Made by a program: the position numbers and the translations under genes
The notes under the pieces: model-generated
Seen by the model: the letters and a program-made list of their open reading frames with translations, nothing else
Told to the model about the DNA's origin: nothing
Database searches by the model: none
Origin: Oscillospiraceae bacterium
Lineage (GTDB): Bacteria; Bacillota; Clostridia; Oscillospirales; Oscillospiraceae
Assembly: GCA_016292255.1 (NCBI GenBank)
Contig: JAEEZZ010000038.1
Coordinates: forward strand, 1 to 37,482
DNA: 37,482 nucleotides
Direction: 5' to 3'
Part shown: piece after piece, positions 7,495 through 14,391 of the stretch
Position numbering within the stretch: position 1 is the first letter of the stretch
Layout: every line of letters starts with the position of its first letter

Positions 7495-9060
7495 TCAGCC
7501 CTCCTCGTCCGTTTGTGCCGCAGAATGCGGCCGATACCAGAGATCGTACACCTCAGACAGATCGTATAACGCACGGAACCGCGCAGCTTTGTCTGAAAAC
7601 ACCGCGTTGATTTTATTCAGCTTGTCTTTCTCAAGCATTCTCGTGGCACGCTCCCATTCCAGCTCTCCGAGGCTTTGATCCTCCTCGTAGGCGGCGCCGA
7701 AGGCTTTGAGATTGGAACGGTTGAACTTTGCTTTCAGCAATGTCTCAGCCAGCGCGTCGAGCTTTTTCACGTTTTTCGGGTGGTCGTCCGCCCCGCCGCA
7801 GACCTTCCAGGGCCTTGCAAGGATGGCGCTGACGCCGTGACGATCCCGAATCTCGTCCAGATTGTCCCCCATGCCGCCGCGAATATAATGAAAATCCAGC
7901 CATCCTTCCTCCGGAACGGGCTGCTTTTTTTGTTTCGCACGGATGGCGGCCGCGTGGATCGGATCCTTTGCGGAATCGCAGGCTTGCTCCGCCAGCGCAT
8001 AGGCGCGGTCGACGGGGTAATGGCTGTGGAAGATGCAGATCCCCGCGCAGGAGCTGTAGCGTTCCGCTTTGTTTTCTCTGCGATACTGATCCACTGCTTT
8101 CAGATATTCCTCGGCAAGCAGCTTGGCAAGCCTTGCGTTGCAGATAAAGGTTGCGTCGTCGCCATCGCAGACGACCCAGCGCACCTTGTAGGAGTTCTTT
8201 TGCTTGAGGCCGAAAAGCTGCGCCTGCTCGGCGGCTTTCGCGCATTCATCGACCGCCTTTTTGCCGGAAACGGAAAAAACCTTTGAGATCTCTTCCGTAA
8301 ATTCCCGCATCGCCTTCACGCAGTAATCGTAGTCGCTGTGCCCGTCCAGCATATTCTGGATCTTCACGCCCATGTTGTTGCCGTCCGCGTGGACGATGGC
8401 CAGCAGGCTCTCCTCGTCCTTCTCAGTCACGAGCCCGTCCAGCATGGCGTTGCTCAGATCTGTTTTGTGGCTCTGCCAGCCGGCGTTCAGCTTGGCGTAG
8501 GCCTCGTCCGAGCGCCGATATTCTTTTCCGTTCTGCGCCCATATTTTACTCAAGGGCTGGAAGGTCGTTCGATCCATCATGGCAAAGGGCTGGGAAACGG
8601 GGATGCCGCCGGTCAGCATTCGGTTTTTCTCGCGATCCGCAGCCTGCATCAAGCGCTTGTAATCCGCATCGTAATCTCTGCATTCTTCCAGCGCTGTGCC
8701 GACGCACAGCGGGATCATCCCGGGGCATTCCCGCAACAGGCGCAGCGTATAGGCGCGGTTCAGCCTTGCAAAGACGGACTGATCCCGGAAAAGGATCGTG
8801 TCGTTGCCGCCGCCCCGAAAGAGCTCCACCAGATCCAGGCTTCCGGCTTCAAATTGCGCGAGGATCTCCTCCCGTATAAATTCCTGTCCCGTTGCACGGG
8901 GCAGCTTCAGGTTCAGCTCTTCCGCACAGTCGAACAACAGTTTAAAGGCGTCGGCGATCAGCTCGGAGCCGCCGATGATCTCGGCCAGCCGGTTGGTGCG
9001 GAAGATGTAGGCCTGTTTGGAGCGAATGCTGTACTGCGCCAGAAAGGGAATCGTCTGCAT
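7495..9060 (-). CDS. cas10: Cas10, type III-D large subunit without HD domain
   Basis: First gene of the effector operon. I place the start at ATG 9060 (521 aa, MQTIPFL), about 9 nt after AGAGAG; ATG 9069 or 9117 are alternatives. The N-terminus, with YIFRTNRLAEIIGGSELI, is typical of Cas10 and no HD nuclease domain precedes it, so ssDNA cutting is unlikely. The palm/cyclase part has AIVHADGNNMG (221-231) and the catalytic motif as DGDDAT (299-304) in place of GGDD. Both metal-binding aspartates are kept, so synthesis of cyclic oligoadenylates is expected. The CARF-HEPN and Csx20-like genes 7 kb away support an active signalling route. Four effector genes follow with 4-nt overlaps or 1-2 nt gaps. 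The first Gly of GGDD is replaced by Asp, which is worth testing. Confidence 0.92.
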   Translation of the reverse strand: MQTIPFLAQYSIRSKQAYIFRTNRLAEIIGGSELIADAFKLLFDCAEELNLKLPRATGQEFIREEILAQFEAGSLDLVELFRGGGNDTILFRDQSVFARLNRAYTLRLLRECPGMIPLCVGTALEECRDYDADYKRLMQAADREKNRMLTGGIPVSQPFAMMDRTTFQPLSKIWAQNGKEYRRSDEAYAKLNAGWQSHKTDLSNAMLDGLVTEKDEESLLAIVHADGNNMGVKIQNMLDGHSDYDYCVKAMREFTEEISKVFSVSGKKAVDECAKAAEQAQLFGLKQKNSYKVRWVVCDGDDATFICNARLAKLLAEEYLKAVDQYRRENKAERYSSCAGICIFHSHYPVDRAYALAEQACDSAKDPIHAAAIRAKQKKQPVPEEGWLDFHYIRGGMGDNLDEIRDRHGVSAILARPWKVCGGADDHPKNVKKLDALAETLLKAKFNRSNLKAFGAAYEEDQSLGELEWERATRMLEKDKLNKINAVFSDKAARFRALYDLSEVYDLWYRPHSAAQTDEEG

Positions 9061-9128
9061 GTTGATCATCTCTCTTTCTATCGAGACTTGGCCGGACGCA
9101 GTGTCCGGATTGTGCAAGCTGCATAAAT

Positions 9129-9157
9129 AATATACCGTACAATCCTGAAATTGTCAA
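9129..9157 (-). promoter_or_regulatory. sigma-A promoter of the effector operon
   Basis: Read on the minus strand, TTGACA (9157-9152), a 17-nt spacer and TATATT (9134-9129) form a near-consensus promoter. Transcription would begin near 9122, about 60 nt before the cas10 ATG, and run through all five effector genes. It lies between the trailer end of array 1 and cas10, so the effector operon does not depend on read-through from the array. Confidence 0.8.
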
Positions 9158-9274
9158 TCATGACAAGCACATACTAAAACAGGCTCCGGCTCCGAAGTGC
9201 CTGGAAAGACGAGACGGATCGCGGCAAATGCGGAGAGGCAGCGCAACAGCCCGGAACGGGGCGGAAACGTAATC

Positions 9275-9316
9275 ATCGAGCACCGCTGATTGGTGTTCCA
9301 ATCAGCGGTGCTCGAT
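9275..9316. repeat. perfect 19-bp hairpin at the trailer of array 1
   Basis: The arms 9275-9293 and 9298-9316 are perfectly complementary with a TGTT loop; the left arm begins ATCGAGCACCGC. The right arm runs into the last, degenerate CRISPR repeat at 9315. It is placed to stop or slow transcription leaving array 1 before the cas10 promoter. In that direction no T-run follows, so it could instead act as an RNA processing or stability structure. Confidence 0.75.
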
Positions 9317-9689
9317 TTTGATCCCTCTTAGGTAAGATAATAGGGAGGTTTTAACTATGGAAGACAAGGAACTGGAAATGATGTTTCAATTCCTCTTAGG
9401 TAAGATAATAGATCCTCATGAAAGAAAAAGAAGCCCTCGAACACGCGTTTCAATTCCTCTTAGGTAAGATAATAGCTGCCAAGAAGGCGGACAAGGATCA
9501 GAACCCCGATTCGTTTCAATTCCTCTTAGGTAAGATAATAGTTTTAATTTTATTATGACGAAAAAGGAGAATTAAACATGAGCAACGAACAGTTTCAATT
9601 CCTCTTAGGTAAGATAATAGTGATATTGCTTTAAGCAGTCAGAAATTGAAGAATGAGAAGGTTTCAATTCCTCTTAGGTAAGATAATAG
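9315..9689 (-). CRISPR. CRISPR array 1 (6 repeats, 5 spacers)
   Basis: Repeats of 29 nt lie at 9315-9343, 9383-9411, 9447-9475, 9513-9541, 9592-9620 and 9661-9689. In the transcribed (minus) direction they begin CTATTATC and end GGAATTGAAAC, giving an ATTGAAAC-type crRNA handle. The repeat at 9315 is the trailer end and has about four changes. Spacers are 39, 35, 37, 50 and 40 nt; the 50-nt one (9542-9591) is unusually long. The leader is on the right, so the newest spacer is 9621-9660. Read on the plus strand the spacers look like mRNA: 9344-9382 is GGAGG, 8 nt, ATG and an open frame (MEDKEL); 9542-9591 has AAGGAG, 8 nt, ATG (MSNE); 9412-9446 starts near ATG (MKEKEA). The crRNAs would be antisense to these messages. 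Confidence 0.97.
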
Positions 9690-9714
9690 TGGAATATTTC
9701 ACCACTTGCTTATC

Positions 9715-9742
9715 ATTATACACTACATCTTGTGTTTGTCAA
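9715..9742 (-). promoter_or_regulatory. leader promoter of array 1
   Basis: On the minus strand TTGACA (9742-9737), a 16-nt spacer and TATAAT (9720-9715) precede array 1 by 25 nt. The same promoter, with nearly identical flanks including GAAATATTCCA just before the first repeat, drives array 2. Confidence 0.85.
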
Positions 9743-9766
9743 GTTTTTTCAGGTAAAAATCACTCG

Positions 9767-9856
9767 AATGATTTCGTCAACCCGGATTAAGGAGCAGGAA
9801 AAACTGTGGAACATCGTCTGTTATTCTTAGGAAATATGGAGGTTGACGAAATCATT
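9767..9856. promoter_or_regulatory. leader 1 inverted repeat (GGTTGACGAA sites)
   Basis: A perfect 16-bp inverted repeat, AATGATTTCGTCAACC at 9767-9782 and its complement at 9841-9856, with 58 nt between. The inner GGTTGACGAA core ends 30 nt before the -35 box of the array 1 leader promoter. The outer arm ends 2 nt before the -35 box of the RT-cas1 promoter. Leader 2 carries the same core at nearly the same spacing. Likely roles are binding of a regulator of both transcripts or of the integrase or a DNA-bending factor during spacer insertion. Confidence 0.75.
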
Positions 9857-9858
9857 TG

Positions 9859-9887
9859 TTGACAAACTGTGAACAATCGGCTATATA
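9859..9887 (+). promoter_or_regulatory. sigma-A promoter of RT-cas1
   Basis: TTGACA (9859-9864), a 17-nt spacer and TATATA (9882-9887; TATATT at 9884 is also possible) precede RT-cas1. Transcription would begin near 9894, giving a leader of about 55 nt to ATG 9950, with AAAGGAAG before the start codon. Confidence 0.7.
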
Positions 9888-9949
9888 TTAGGGGTAAATG
9901 GATTGTTTTTCTCTCTTGAAGGGAGAAAAGCTGAAAGGAAGACAGAAAA

Positions 9950-11851
9950 ATGTTTCTGGACAATCTCACAGCGGAGCGGCTGGAAGAAAAAGCGGCAGAA
10001 CTGCAAAAGAGCGGATTTCATCCCGGCTATGACGGCATGAGTGCCCAAGCTGCCGTGCTGTGGTTCCGGCTCAACGCAGGGACTCTTTTGCGCCAGCTCA
10101 AAAAGGAACGATACAACCCTATGCCCGTTGTTGGCTTTCACGTGGCAAAGCGGGATGGCAGCTTTCGTCCGCTGGTTCGAGCCACGGCGGTAGACACCGT
10201 CCTTCAGCGCTGCATTTTGGAGTACTTGCACGAGACCTGCGACGCACGATTCTCTCCGGACAGCCATGCTTGGCGGCCCGGGCGCGGCGTCTTTTCCGCC
10301 TTGCAGCAATACTGCCTTCTTGGTGGAACCAACCGTTGGGCAATTCAAATGGATGTGGCAAACTGCTTCGATTCCATGGACAGAGCGCTTTTGCAGGAGG
10401 CGCTGAATGATTTTCTGCTGGAAGAGCCTGCTTTAACGCAATTGTTGTGTGCTTTCGCTGCCGTTCCCGTGCTGGAGGAGGGACGACTTGTTTCGCGTGA
10501 GAAAGGAATATGTCAGGGAACGCCTCTAAGTCCGTTTCTCTGCAACGTCTATCTTCACCGCTTGGATTCCTGGCTTACGGAGCATCAAGTACCATTTGTG
10601 CGCTATGGAGACGACCTTGTGCTCTTTGGAAATGAACAGGCAGCACTGCAGGCAACTGCGGAGGAAGCCTCAGCATTCCTTCGGGATAATCTCAGCCTGC
10701 GTGTCAGTCGCAAAAAACTGAAGGCGGACGCGCCAATGCAGATGGTTTTTCTTGGACACCGTTTCATTCCCGGACGTGACGGGATCCTGACTCTGTCTGC
10801 GGAAGACACTGCTCTGCCTGCCTATGGCGCATGGCACAGCCGGGAAATCAAAAATCCGGGAGATACGGAGACTCTTCTTAGCGATGGAATTTTGCGGCAA
10901 CGGGATTTCTCCATGTGCTTTCAAACGGAAAACGGCAGATTAGAGATTCCATCTCAGGCTACAGGTTCTATCAACGTGTATTCCTCTGTGATTTTTGACA
11001 CGGGTTTCCTTGAAGCGGCAGCAGATCGGGGAATCACGATCAACGTCTTTGATAAATACGGTCGTCTGACGGGGCGTTTCGTTCCCAATCGTCCGCTGCA
11101 TTCACCTATGACGACACTCACCCAGCTTGAGGCATATTACAACGAGAAAGAACGTCTTCCTTTGGCTCGCCAATTTGTGTTGGGTTCCATCCATAACCTC
11201 AGGTTGAATATTCGTTATTATCGCCGTCATGAGGATCGAGGTTATACAGAAGCCTTGGAGCGGATTGACACACTGGAGGATCGGATCAAAGCCTGTGAAG
11301 AATACAAGAAACTTCTGCTTTTAGAAGCACAAGCGCGGAACGTCTATTACGGCTGCTTTGACAGCTTCATCTCCAATTCGGAATTCTTCTTCGCTTCCCG
11401 CAGTCGTCGGCCGCCTCGGAACGAGGTAAATGCCATGATCAGCTTTGGCAATACCCTGTTATACAGTTACATTGCGACTGAAATTGGGAAGACGGCCCTC
11501 GACGTTCGCGTCGGGTTCCTTCATGCCACCAACGCCCGATTGGAATCCTTAAACCTGGACGTTGCGGAGTTGTTCCGACCCCTGATTGTGGATCGGACGG
11601 TTTTTTCTCTGATAAATCGTCGTCAACTTCGCCCCGGTCTGCACTTCCAGACCATGGAAAACGGCGGCGTCTGGCTCACTGCAGATGGAAAGCGGCTCTT
11701 TCTCTCCGAATACTACGATAAGCTCCACGTCAGAATCAAGGTAGACGGGGTTTCCATGAGCTATGCTGAAATCATACGGGAGGAGGTTCGCAAATTGGTG
11801 CGGCACTTCCGGGTTGGGGAGCCTTACAAGCCTTTTAAGCAGACACGTTAA
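9950..11851 (+). CDS. cas1: reverse transcriptase-Cas1 fusion
   Basis: 633 aa. Residues 1-285 are a group II intron-like reverse transcriptase: AIQMDVANCFDSMD (131-144, Asp135), GICQGTPLSPFLCN (186-199) and the catalytic YGDD (219-222). Residues about 335-633 are Cas1: SINVYSSVIF, then the metal ligands expected from the family, Glu459 (in LLEAQARNVYYG), His525 (in GFLHATNAR), and Asp537/Glu540 (in LDVAELFRPLIVD). All catalytic positions are present, so both activities are likely intact. RT-Cas1 enzymes with Cas2 can take spacers directly from RNA, copy them to DNA and insert them at the leader end of an array. There is no Cas6 domain at the N-terminus; Cas6 is encoded separately at 13237. 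The gene lies between two divergent leaders, and cas2 follows 80 nt downstream. Spacer content supports RNA-derived acquisition. Confidence 0.96.
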   Translation: MFLDNLTAERLEEKAAELQKSGFHPGYDGMSAQAAVLWFRLNAGTLLRQLKKERYNPMPVVGFHVAKRDGSFRPLVRATAVDTVLQRCILEYLHETCDARFSPDSHAWRPGRGVFSALQQYCLLGGTNRWAIQMDVANCFDSMDRALLQEALNDFLLEEPALTQLLCAFAAVPVLEEGRLVSREKGICQGTPLSPFLCNVYLHRLDSWLTEHQVPFVRYGDDLVLFGNEQAALQATAEEASAFLRDNLSLRVSRKKLKADAPMQMVFLGHRFIPGRDGILTLSAEDTALPAYGAWHSREIKNPGDTETLLSDGILRQRDFSMCFQTENGRLEIPSQATGSINVYSSVIFDTGFLEAAADRGITINVFDKYGRLTGRFVPNRPLHSPMTTLTQLEAYYNEKERLPLARQFVLGSIHNLRLNIRYYRRHEDRGYTEALERIDTLEDRIKACEEYKKLLLLEAQARNVYYGCFDSFISNSEFFFASRSRRPPRNEVNAMISFGNTLLYSYIATEIGKTALDVRVGFLHATNARLESLNLDVAELFRPLIVDRTVFSLINRRQLRPGLHFQTMENGGVWLTADGKRLFLSEYYDKLHVRIKVDGVSMSYAEIIREEVRKLVRHFRVGEPYKPFKQTR

Positions 11852-11931
11852 TTGGAGCATGCTACAGTCATGCAATGCACATTATGTGGTGCAGCAGCAG
11901 AACGTGTAGTTTTTGGGAGCGTGACAATGAA

Positions 11932-12195
11932 ATGTTTGTGATTTTGTCTTACGATATGCGCCAGGAGCGGGTCGCCAAGGCTCGGAAAATTGTAAAAAAG
12001 TATTTGCGGCCGGTCCAGCGTTCGGTTTTTGAGGGGCACCTGTCCCAGAGCAAGCTGGGTCATCTAAAGCGGGAGCTTGAAACATTGATCCGCCCGGAGG
12101 AGGATGGGGTTCGAATCTACAGCTTTCCTGCCTTCCAGGGCGGGATTGTAGATTGCCTTGGCAGAACTGAGGATCACCCGGATCGGGTGCTGTAA
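11932..12195 (+). CDS. cas2: Cas2
   Basis: 87 aa from ATG 11932; a longer in-frame frame from 11875 begins with non-family residues. The start MFVILSYDM is the first strand of the Cas2 ferredoxin fold with its conserved Asp8 after Tyr7. KKYLRPVQRSVFEG and the later VRIYSF strand also match the family, whose usual length is 80-100 aa. Cas2 forms the integration complex with Cas1. It follows RT-cas1 on the same strand, 80 nt away, with GGGAG about 12 nt before the start. No promoter is seen in the gap, so it is probably co-transcribed with RT-cas1. Confidence 0.93.
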   Translation: MFVILSYDMRQERVAKARKIVKKYLRPVQRSVFEGHLSQSKLGHLKRELETLIRPEEDGVRIYSFPAFQGGIVDCLGRTEDHPDRVL

Positions 12196-12335
12196 ACGAG
12201 CTTCAGCACAAAATGCAGCGCAGCGAATAGTCCGTACTTATCGGAACGCTTGAACTCTTTCGTGGCTTAAGGGGATTGTTTTGAAACAGTTGTATCTTGA
12301 TTTGCAGACGGCATTCATTATTTGTTCATAATCAG

Positions 12336-12416
12336 CTTCGTCAACCCCGCATGATTTGCTGCTATTTTCTTCGGAATTAAATTGATTTTTGGTTCGCGCA
12401 GCAGGGGTTGACGAAG
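12336..12416. promoter_or_regulatory. leader 2 inverted repeat (GGTTGACGAA sites)
   Basis: A perfect 13-bp inverted repeat, CTTCGTCAACCCC at 12336-12348 and its complement at 12404-12416, with 55 nt between. Measured on the shared GGTTGACGAA core, the inner site ends exactly 30 nt before the leader promoter -35 box, as in leader 1. The core-to-core gap is 59 nt here and 58 nt in leader 1. The sequence between the arms is not conserved, so the sites themselves appear to be under selection. Confidence 0.75.
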
Positions 12417-12445
12417 TATTTTGCCCGTTTTTCACTGAGAAAACC

Positions 12446-12473
12446 TTGACAAACGCAAGATGTAGTATATAAT
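12446..12473 (+). promoter_or_regulatory. leader promoter of array 2
   Basis: TTGACA (12446-12451), a 16-nt spacer and TATAAT (12468-12473) lie 25 nt before the first repeat. The 302-nt gap from cas2 to the array (12196-12498) holds this promoter and the inverted repeat above; I see no gene in it. Confidence 0.87.
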
Positions 12474-12498
12474 ATTGGGTAAGTGGCGAAATATTCCA

Positions 12499-13181
12499 CT
12501 ATTATCTTACCTAAGAGGGATTGAAACATACCGTCCTCCTTGTATTTTTTTCTAAGCGCGGCCTATTATCTTACCTAAGAGGGATTGAAACAAGTCGGCA
12601 CGCTGCATATTTTCCATGGCCATCGTGCCTATTATCTTACCTAAGAGGGATTGAAACCTTAACCTTTCTAATCACTCGGTCGATGTCTTTGCAGACTATT
12701 ATCTTACCTAAGAGGGATTGAAACGTTCCGGAGCAGGGGTCTGATCCTTGTCCACCTCTATTATCTTACCTAAGAGGGATTGAAACAATACGGTCTGTGC
12801 TACTTTTCTGAAATCCATAACTATTATCTTACCTAAGAGGGATTGAAACTCATAATCCATATCGAACACATCCGGTTCGTAAACATCATCTATTATCTTA
12901 CCGAAGAGGGATTGAAACGGTTTCTTGAGACATATTTTCTCCTTTCATCTTTTGCTATTATCTATCCTAAGGGGGATTGAAACTTTCTTCCGTCATTTTT
13001 TTCTCCTTTCGTTTCCGGGCCTATTATCTTACCTAAGAGGGATTGAAACGATGTTGCCCATCTATCCAGAGTTTTCTTGCCCAAGAACTATTATCTTACC
13101 TAAGAGGGATTGAAACACTCCTCGGTCAATTCTTTCCAGGTCATTTTTTCTCCTATTATCTTACCTAAGAGGGATTGAATC
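12499..13181 (+). CRISPR. CRISPR array 2 (11 repeats, 10 spacers)
   Basis: Repeats of 29 nt start at 12499, 12563, 12629, 12696, 12758, 12821, 12890, 12955, 13021, 13088 and 13153. They begin CTATTATC and end GGGATTGAAAC, one base different from array 1. The repeat at 12890 has one change, that at 12955 has several, and the terminal one ends GAATC. Spacers are 33-40 nt. Reverse-complemented, three show Shine-Dalgarno plus ATG: 12919-12954 (AAAGGAG, MSQET), 12984-13020 (AAAGGAG, MTEE) and 13117-13152 (GAG remnant, MTWKEL). The spacer at 12787-12820 has ATG near its 5' end (MDFRKV), 12592-12628 has ATG GCC ATG, and 12528-12562 contains AAGGAGG. Others read as open frames, such as 12850-12889 (DVYEPDVFD). 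The crRNAs are therefore antisense to apparent mRNAs. The leader is on the left. Confidence 0.98.
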
Positions 13182-13186
13182 GAATG

Positions 13187-13210
13187 CGGCGGCCACTGTG
13201 CCGCCGTTTT
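13187..13210 (+). terminator. hairpin terminator/attenuator between array 2 and cas6
   Basis: CGGCGGC (13187-13193), a 6-nt loop and GCCGCCG (13200-13206) are followed by TTTT. It would end most array 2 transcripts. No separate promoter is visible before cas6, 27 nt further on, so cas6 may rely on read-through past this weak 7-bp hairpin. Confidence 0.6.
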
Positions 13211-13236
13211 GCGTTTGATCCCGGGAAGGAATTCTA

Positions 13237-13956
13237 ATGCAGCTTCACTTGAAATTTTCCGGAGAGGATCTCCTCGTTCCCCTGGCCTACCAGCAGCAGG
13301 TGCAGGGGTTGCTTTATGCCTCTCTGCGCGAGGATCCCGCCTATCAGCGCTTTCTCCATGAGACGGGCTATCAGGCTGCGGATCGCCCCTTCCGTCATTT
13401 CGTCTTCGGGCGTCTCCGGGGACGCTATGAGCGAGAGGCGGAGGGACTGCGCTTCCCGGACGGCTTCGCGCTGGAGCTCCGCAGCACCCAAGGGCGATTC
13501 ATCCAATGCCTGCTGGACTGCATGACGCCGGGCTCCCAGCACAGGCTTGGCTCGTGCCGCCTGACCGTCGCAGAGGCACGGCTGGAGGACAGGCGCGTGA
13601 CGGAACACGAAATAGAGATCCGCATGGACTCTCCCGTGACGGTTCACCGCACCGAGGCGGACGGCTCCACCTTCTTCCCCGATCCCTTCGACCCGGAGTT
13701 CGGCCGTCTGCTTGCCGGAAACGCCGCCCGAAAATGGATCAGCCTGTATCACAGCGAGCCGCCCGGCGGGCTGGGCTTCGCGCCGCTGGCCGTGACGGAG
13801 CGGGACAAGGTCGTGACCCGCTTCAAGGGCTTTTATCTGACCGGCTGGCGCGGCCGCTATCTGCTGCAAGGGGAACCGGCCGTCCTGGATCTGCTCTATC
13901 AGACCGGCCTCGGCAGCCGCAACGCCCAGGGCTTCGGCCTGTTTGACCTTGTGTAG
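13237..13956 (+). CDS. cas6: Cas6 pre-crRNA endonuclease
   Basis: 239 aa from ATG 13237, with AAGGA about 5 nt upstream. The length, the N-terminal MQLHLKFSGE strand, a candidate catalytic His41 with nearby Tyr45, and the C-terminal Gly-rich loop GLGSRNAQGFG (224-234) are typical of Cas6. It would cut repeat RNA in transcripts of both arrays to leave the 8-nt ATTGAAAC handle used by the effector. It is the only Cas6 in the window and serves both arrays, whose repeats differ at one base near the handle. It lies directly downstream of array 2. A rho-independent terminator follows at 14035. Confidence 0.9.
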   Translation: MQLHLKFSGEDLLVPLAYQQQVQGLLYASLREDPAYQRFLHETGYQAADRPFRHFVFGRLRGRYEREAEGLRFPDGFALELRSTQGRFIQCLLDCMTPGSQHRLGSCRLTVAEARLEDRRVTEHEIEIRMDSPVTVHRTEADGSTFFPDPFDPEFGRLLAGNAARKWISLYHSEPPGGLGFAPLAVTERDKVVTRFKGFYLTGWRGRYLLQGEPAVLDLLYQTGLGSRNAQGFGLFDLV

Positions 13957-14034
13957 ACGCCCCGCGTGCGGAATGCGGGCGGCCAATGACCGCCCCTACA
14001 ACGGGAACGGTTGTAAAATCGCATGGACGTCCTG

Positions 14035-14077
14035 TGCGGAGATGGATCGAAATAATATCCATCTCCGCAATTTTTTT
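14035..14077 (+). terminator. rho-independent terminator after cas6
   Basis: Arms 14035-14047 and 14057-14069 form a perfect 13-bp stem (TGCGGAGATGGAT) followed by A and seven T. It ends the CRISPR transcription unit. Confidence 0.85.
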
Positions 14078-14160
14078 CGGGAAACCTGCAAAAAAGGGGT
14101 TACGTCGTCCATATAGTGAGTGTCAGGACAAAACAAGCGCAACAAAAGGAGGTTCCCGCT

Positions 14161-14313
14161 ATGACTGGATTTGTTAAAGGTATGCTGCTCGTGCTGATGA
14201 TCGTCTACATTGTGTCTCCCATAGACGCATGTCCCGGGCCAATCGATGACTTGATCGTTCTGCTGCTCGGATTGGCGGTTCAGAAATCCCCCAACAACAA
14301 GGGAGCCACATAA
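14161..14313 (+). CDS. DUF1232-like mini membrane protein, 50 aa
   Basis: ATG 14161 follows AAAGGAGG by 7 nt. The protein has one long hydrophobic helix region at the N-terminus (GMLLVLMIVYIV), then SPIDACPGPIDDLIVLLLGLA. This is the core of the DUF1232/YkvA family (SPID...PDxxDD), which is normally about 100 aa or more with extra helices. This is therefore a minimal version. It is likely a membrane-inserted hairpin of unknown function. It lies between cas6 and a surface protein, and nothing ties it directly to CRISPR. Confidence 0.65.
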   Translation: MTGFVKGMLLVLMIVYIVSPIDACPGPIDDLIVLLLGLAVQKSPNNKGAT

Positions 14314-14391
14314 TAACCGTGTTTATTTCCCTCCACGCATTTTTCGATCCTATCACTTTCAAAATTTTTACTGAAAAAGGAAATTACAATC

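Noticed and set aside
6257..7678. Plus-strand open frame across the Cas7-Cas5-Cas11-like gene
   Set aside because: Arg/Gln-rich shadow of the effector operon; the minus-strand genes overlap tightly and carry RAMP motifs.
7495..9060. HD nuclease domain in Cas10
   Set aside because: The N-terminus starts directly with the Cas10 palm region (YIFRTNRLAEIIGG) and no His-Asp pair in an HD setting is seen.
12238..12435. Minus-strand open frame in leader 2
   Set aside because: It overlaps the conserved leader inverted repeat, lacks a ribosome site and has no counterpart in leader 1.
12521..13113. Short open frames inside array 2
   Set aside because: They are translations of the CRISPR repeat (LLSYLRGIET) and spacers, with no ribosome site belonging to the locus.
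9344..13152. Self-targeting spacers
   Set aside because: I compared spacers with genes in this window by eye and saw no match beyond the two spacers that resemble each other; the rest of the genome is not visible.
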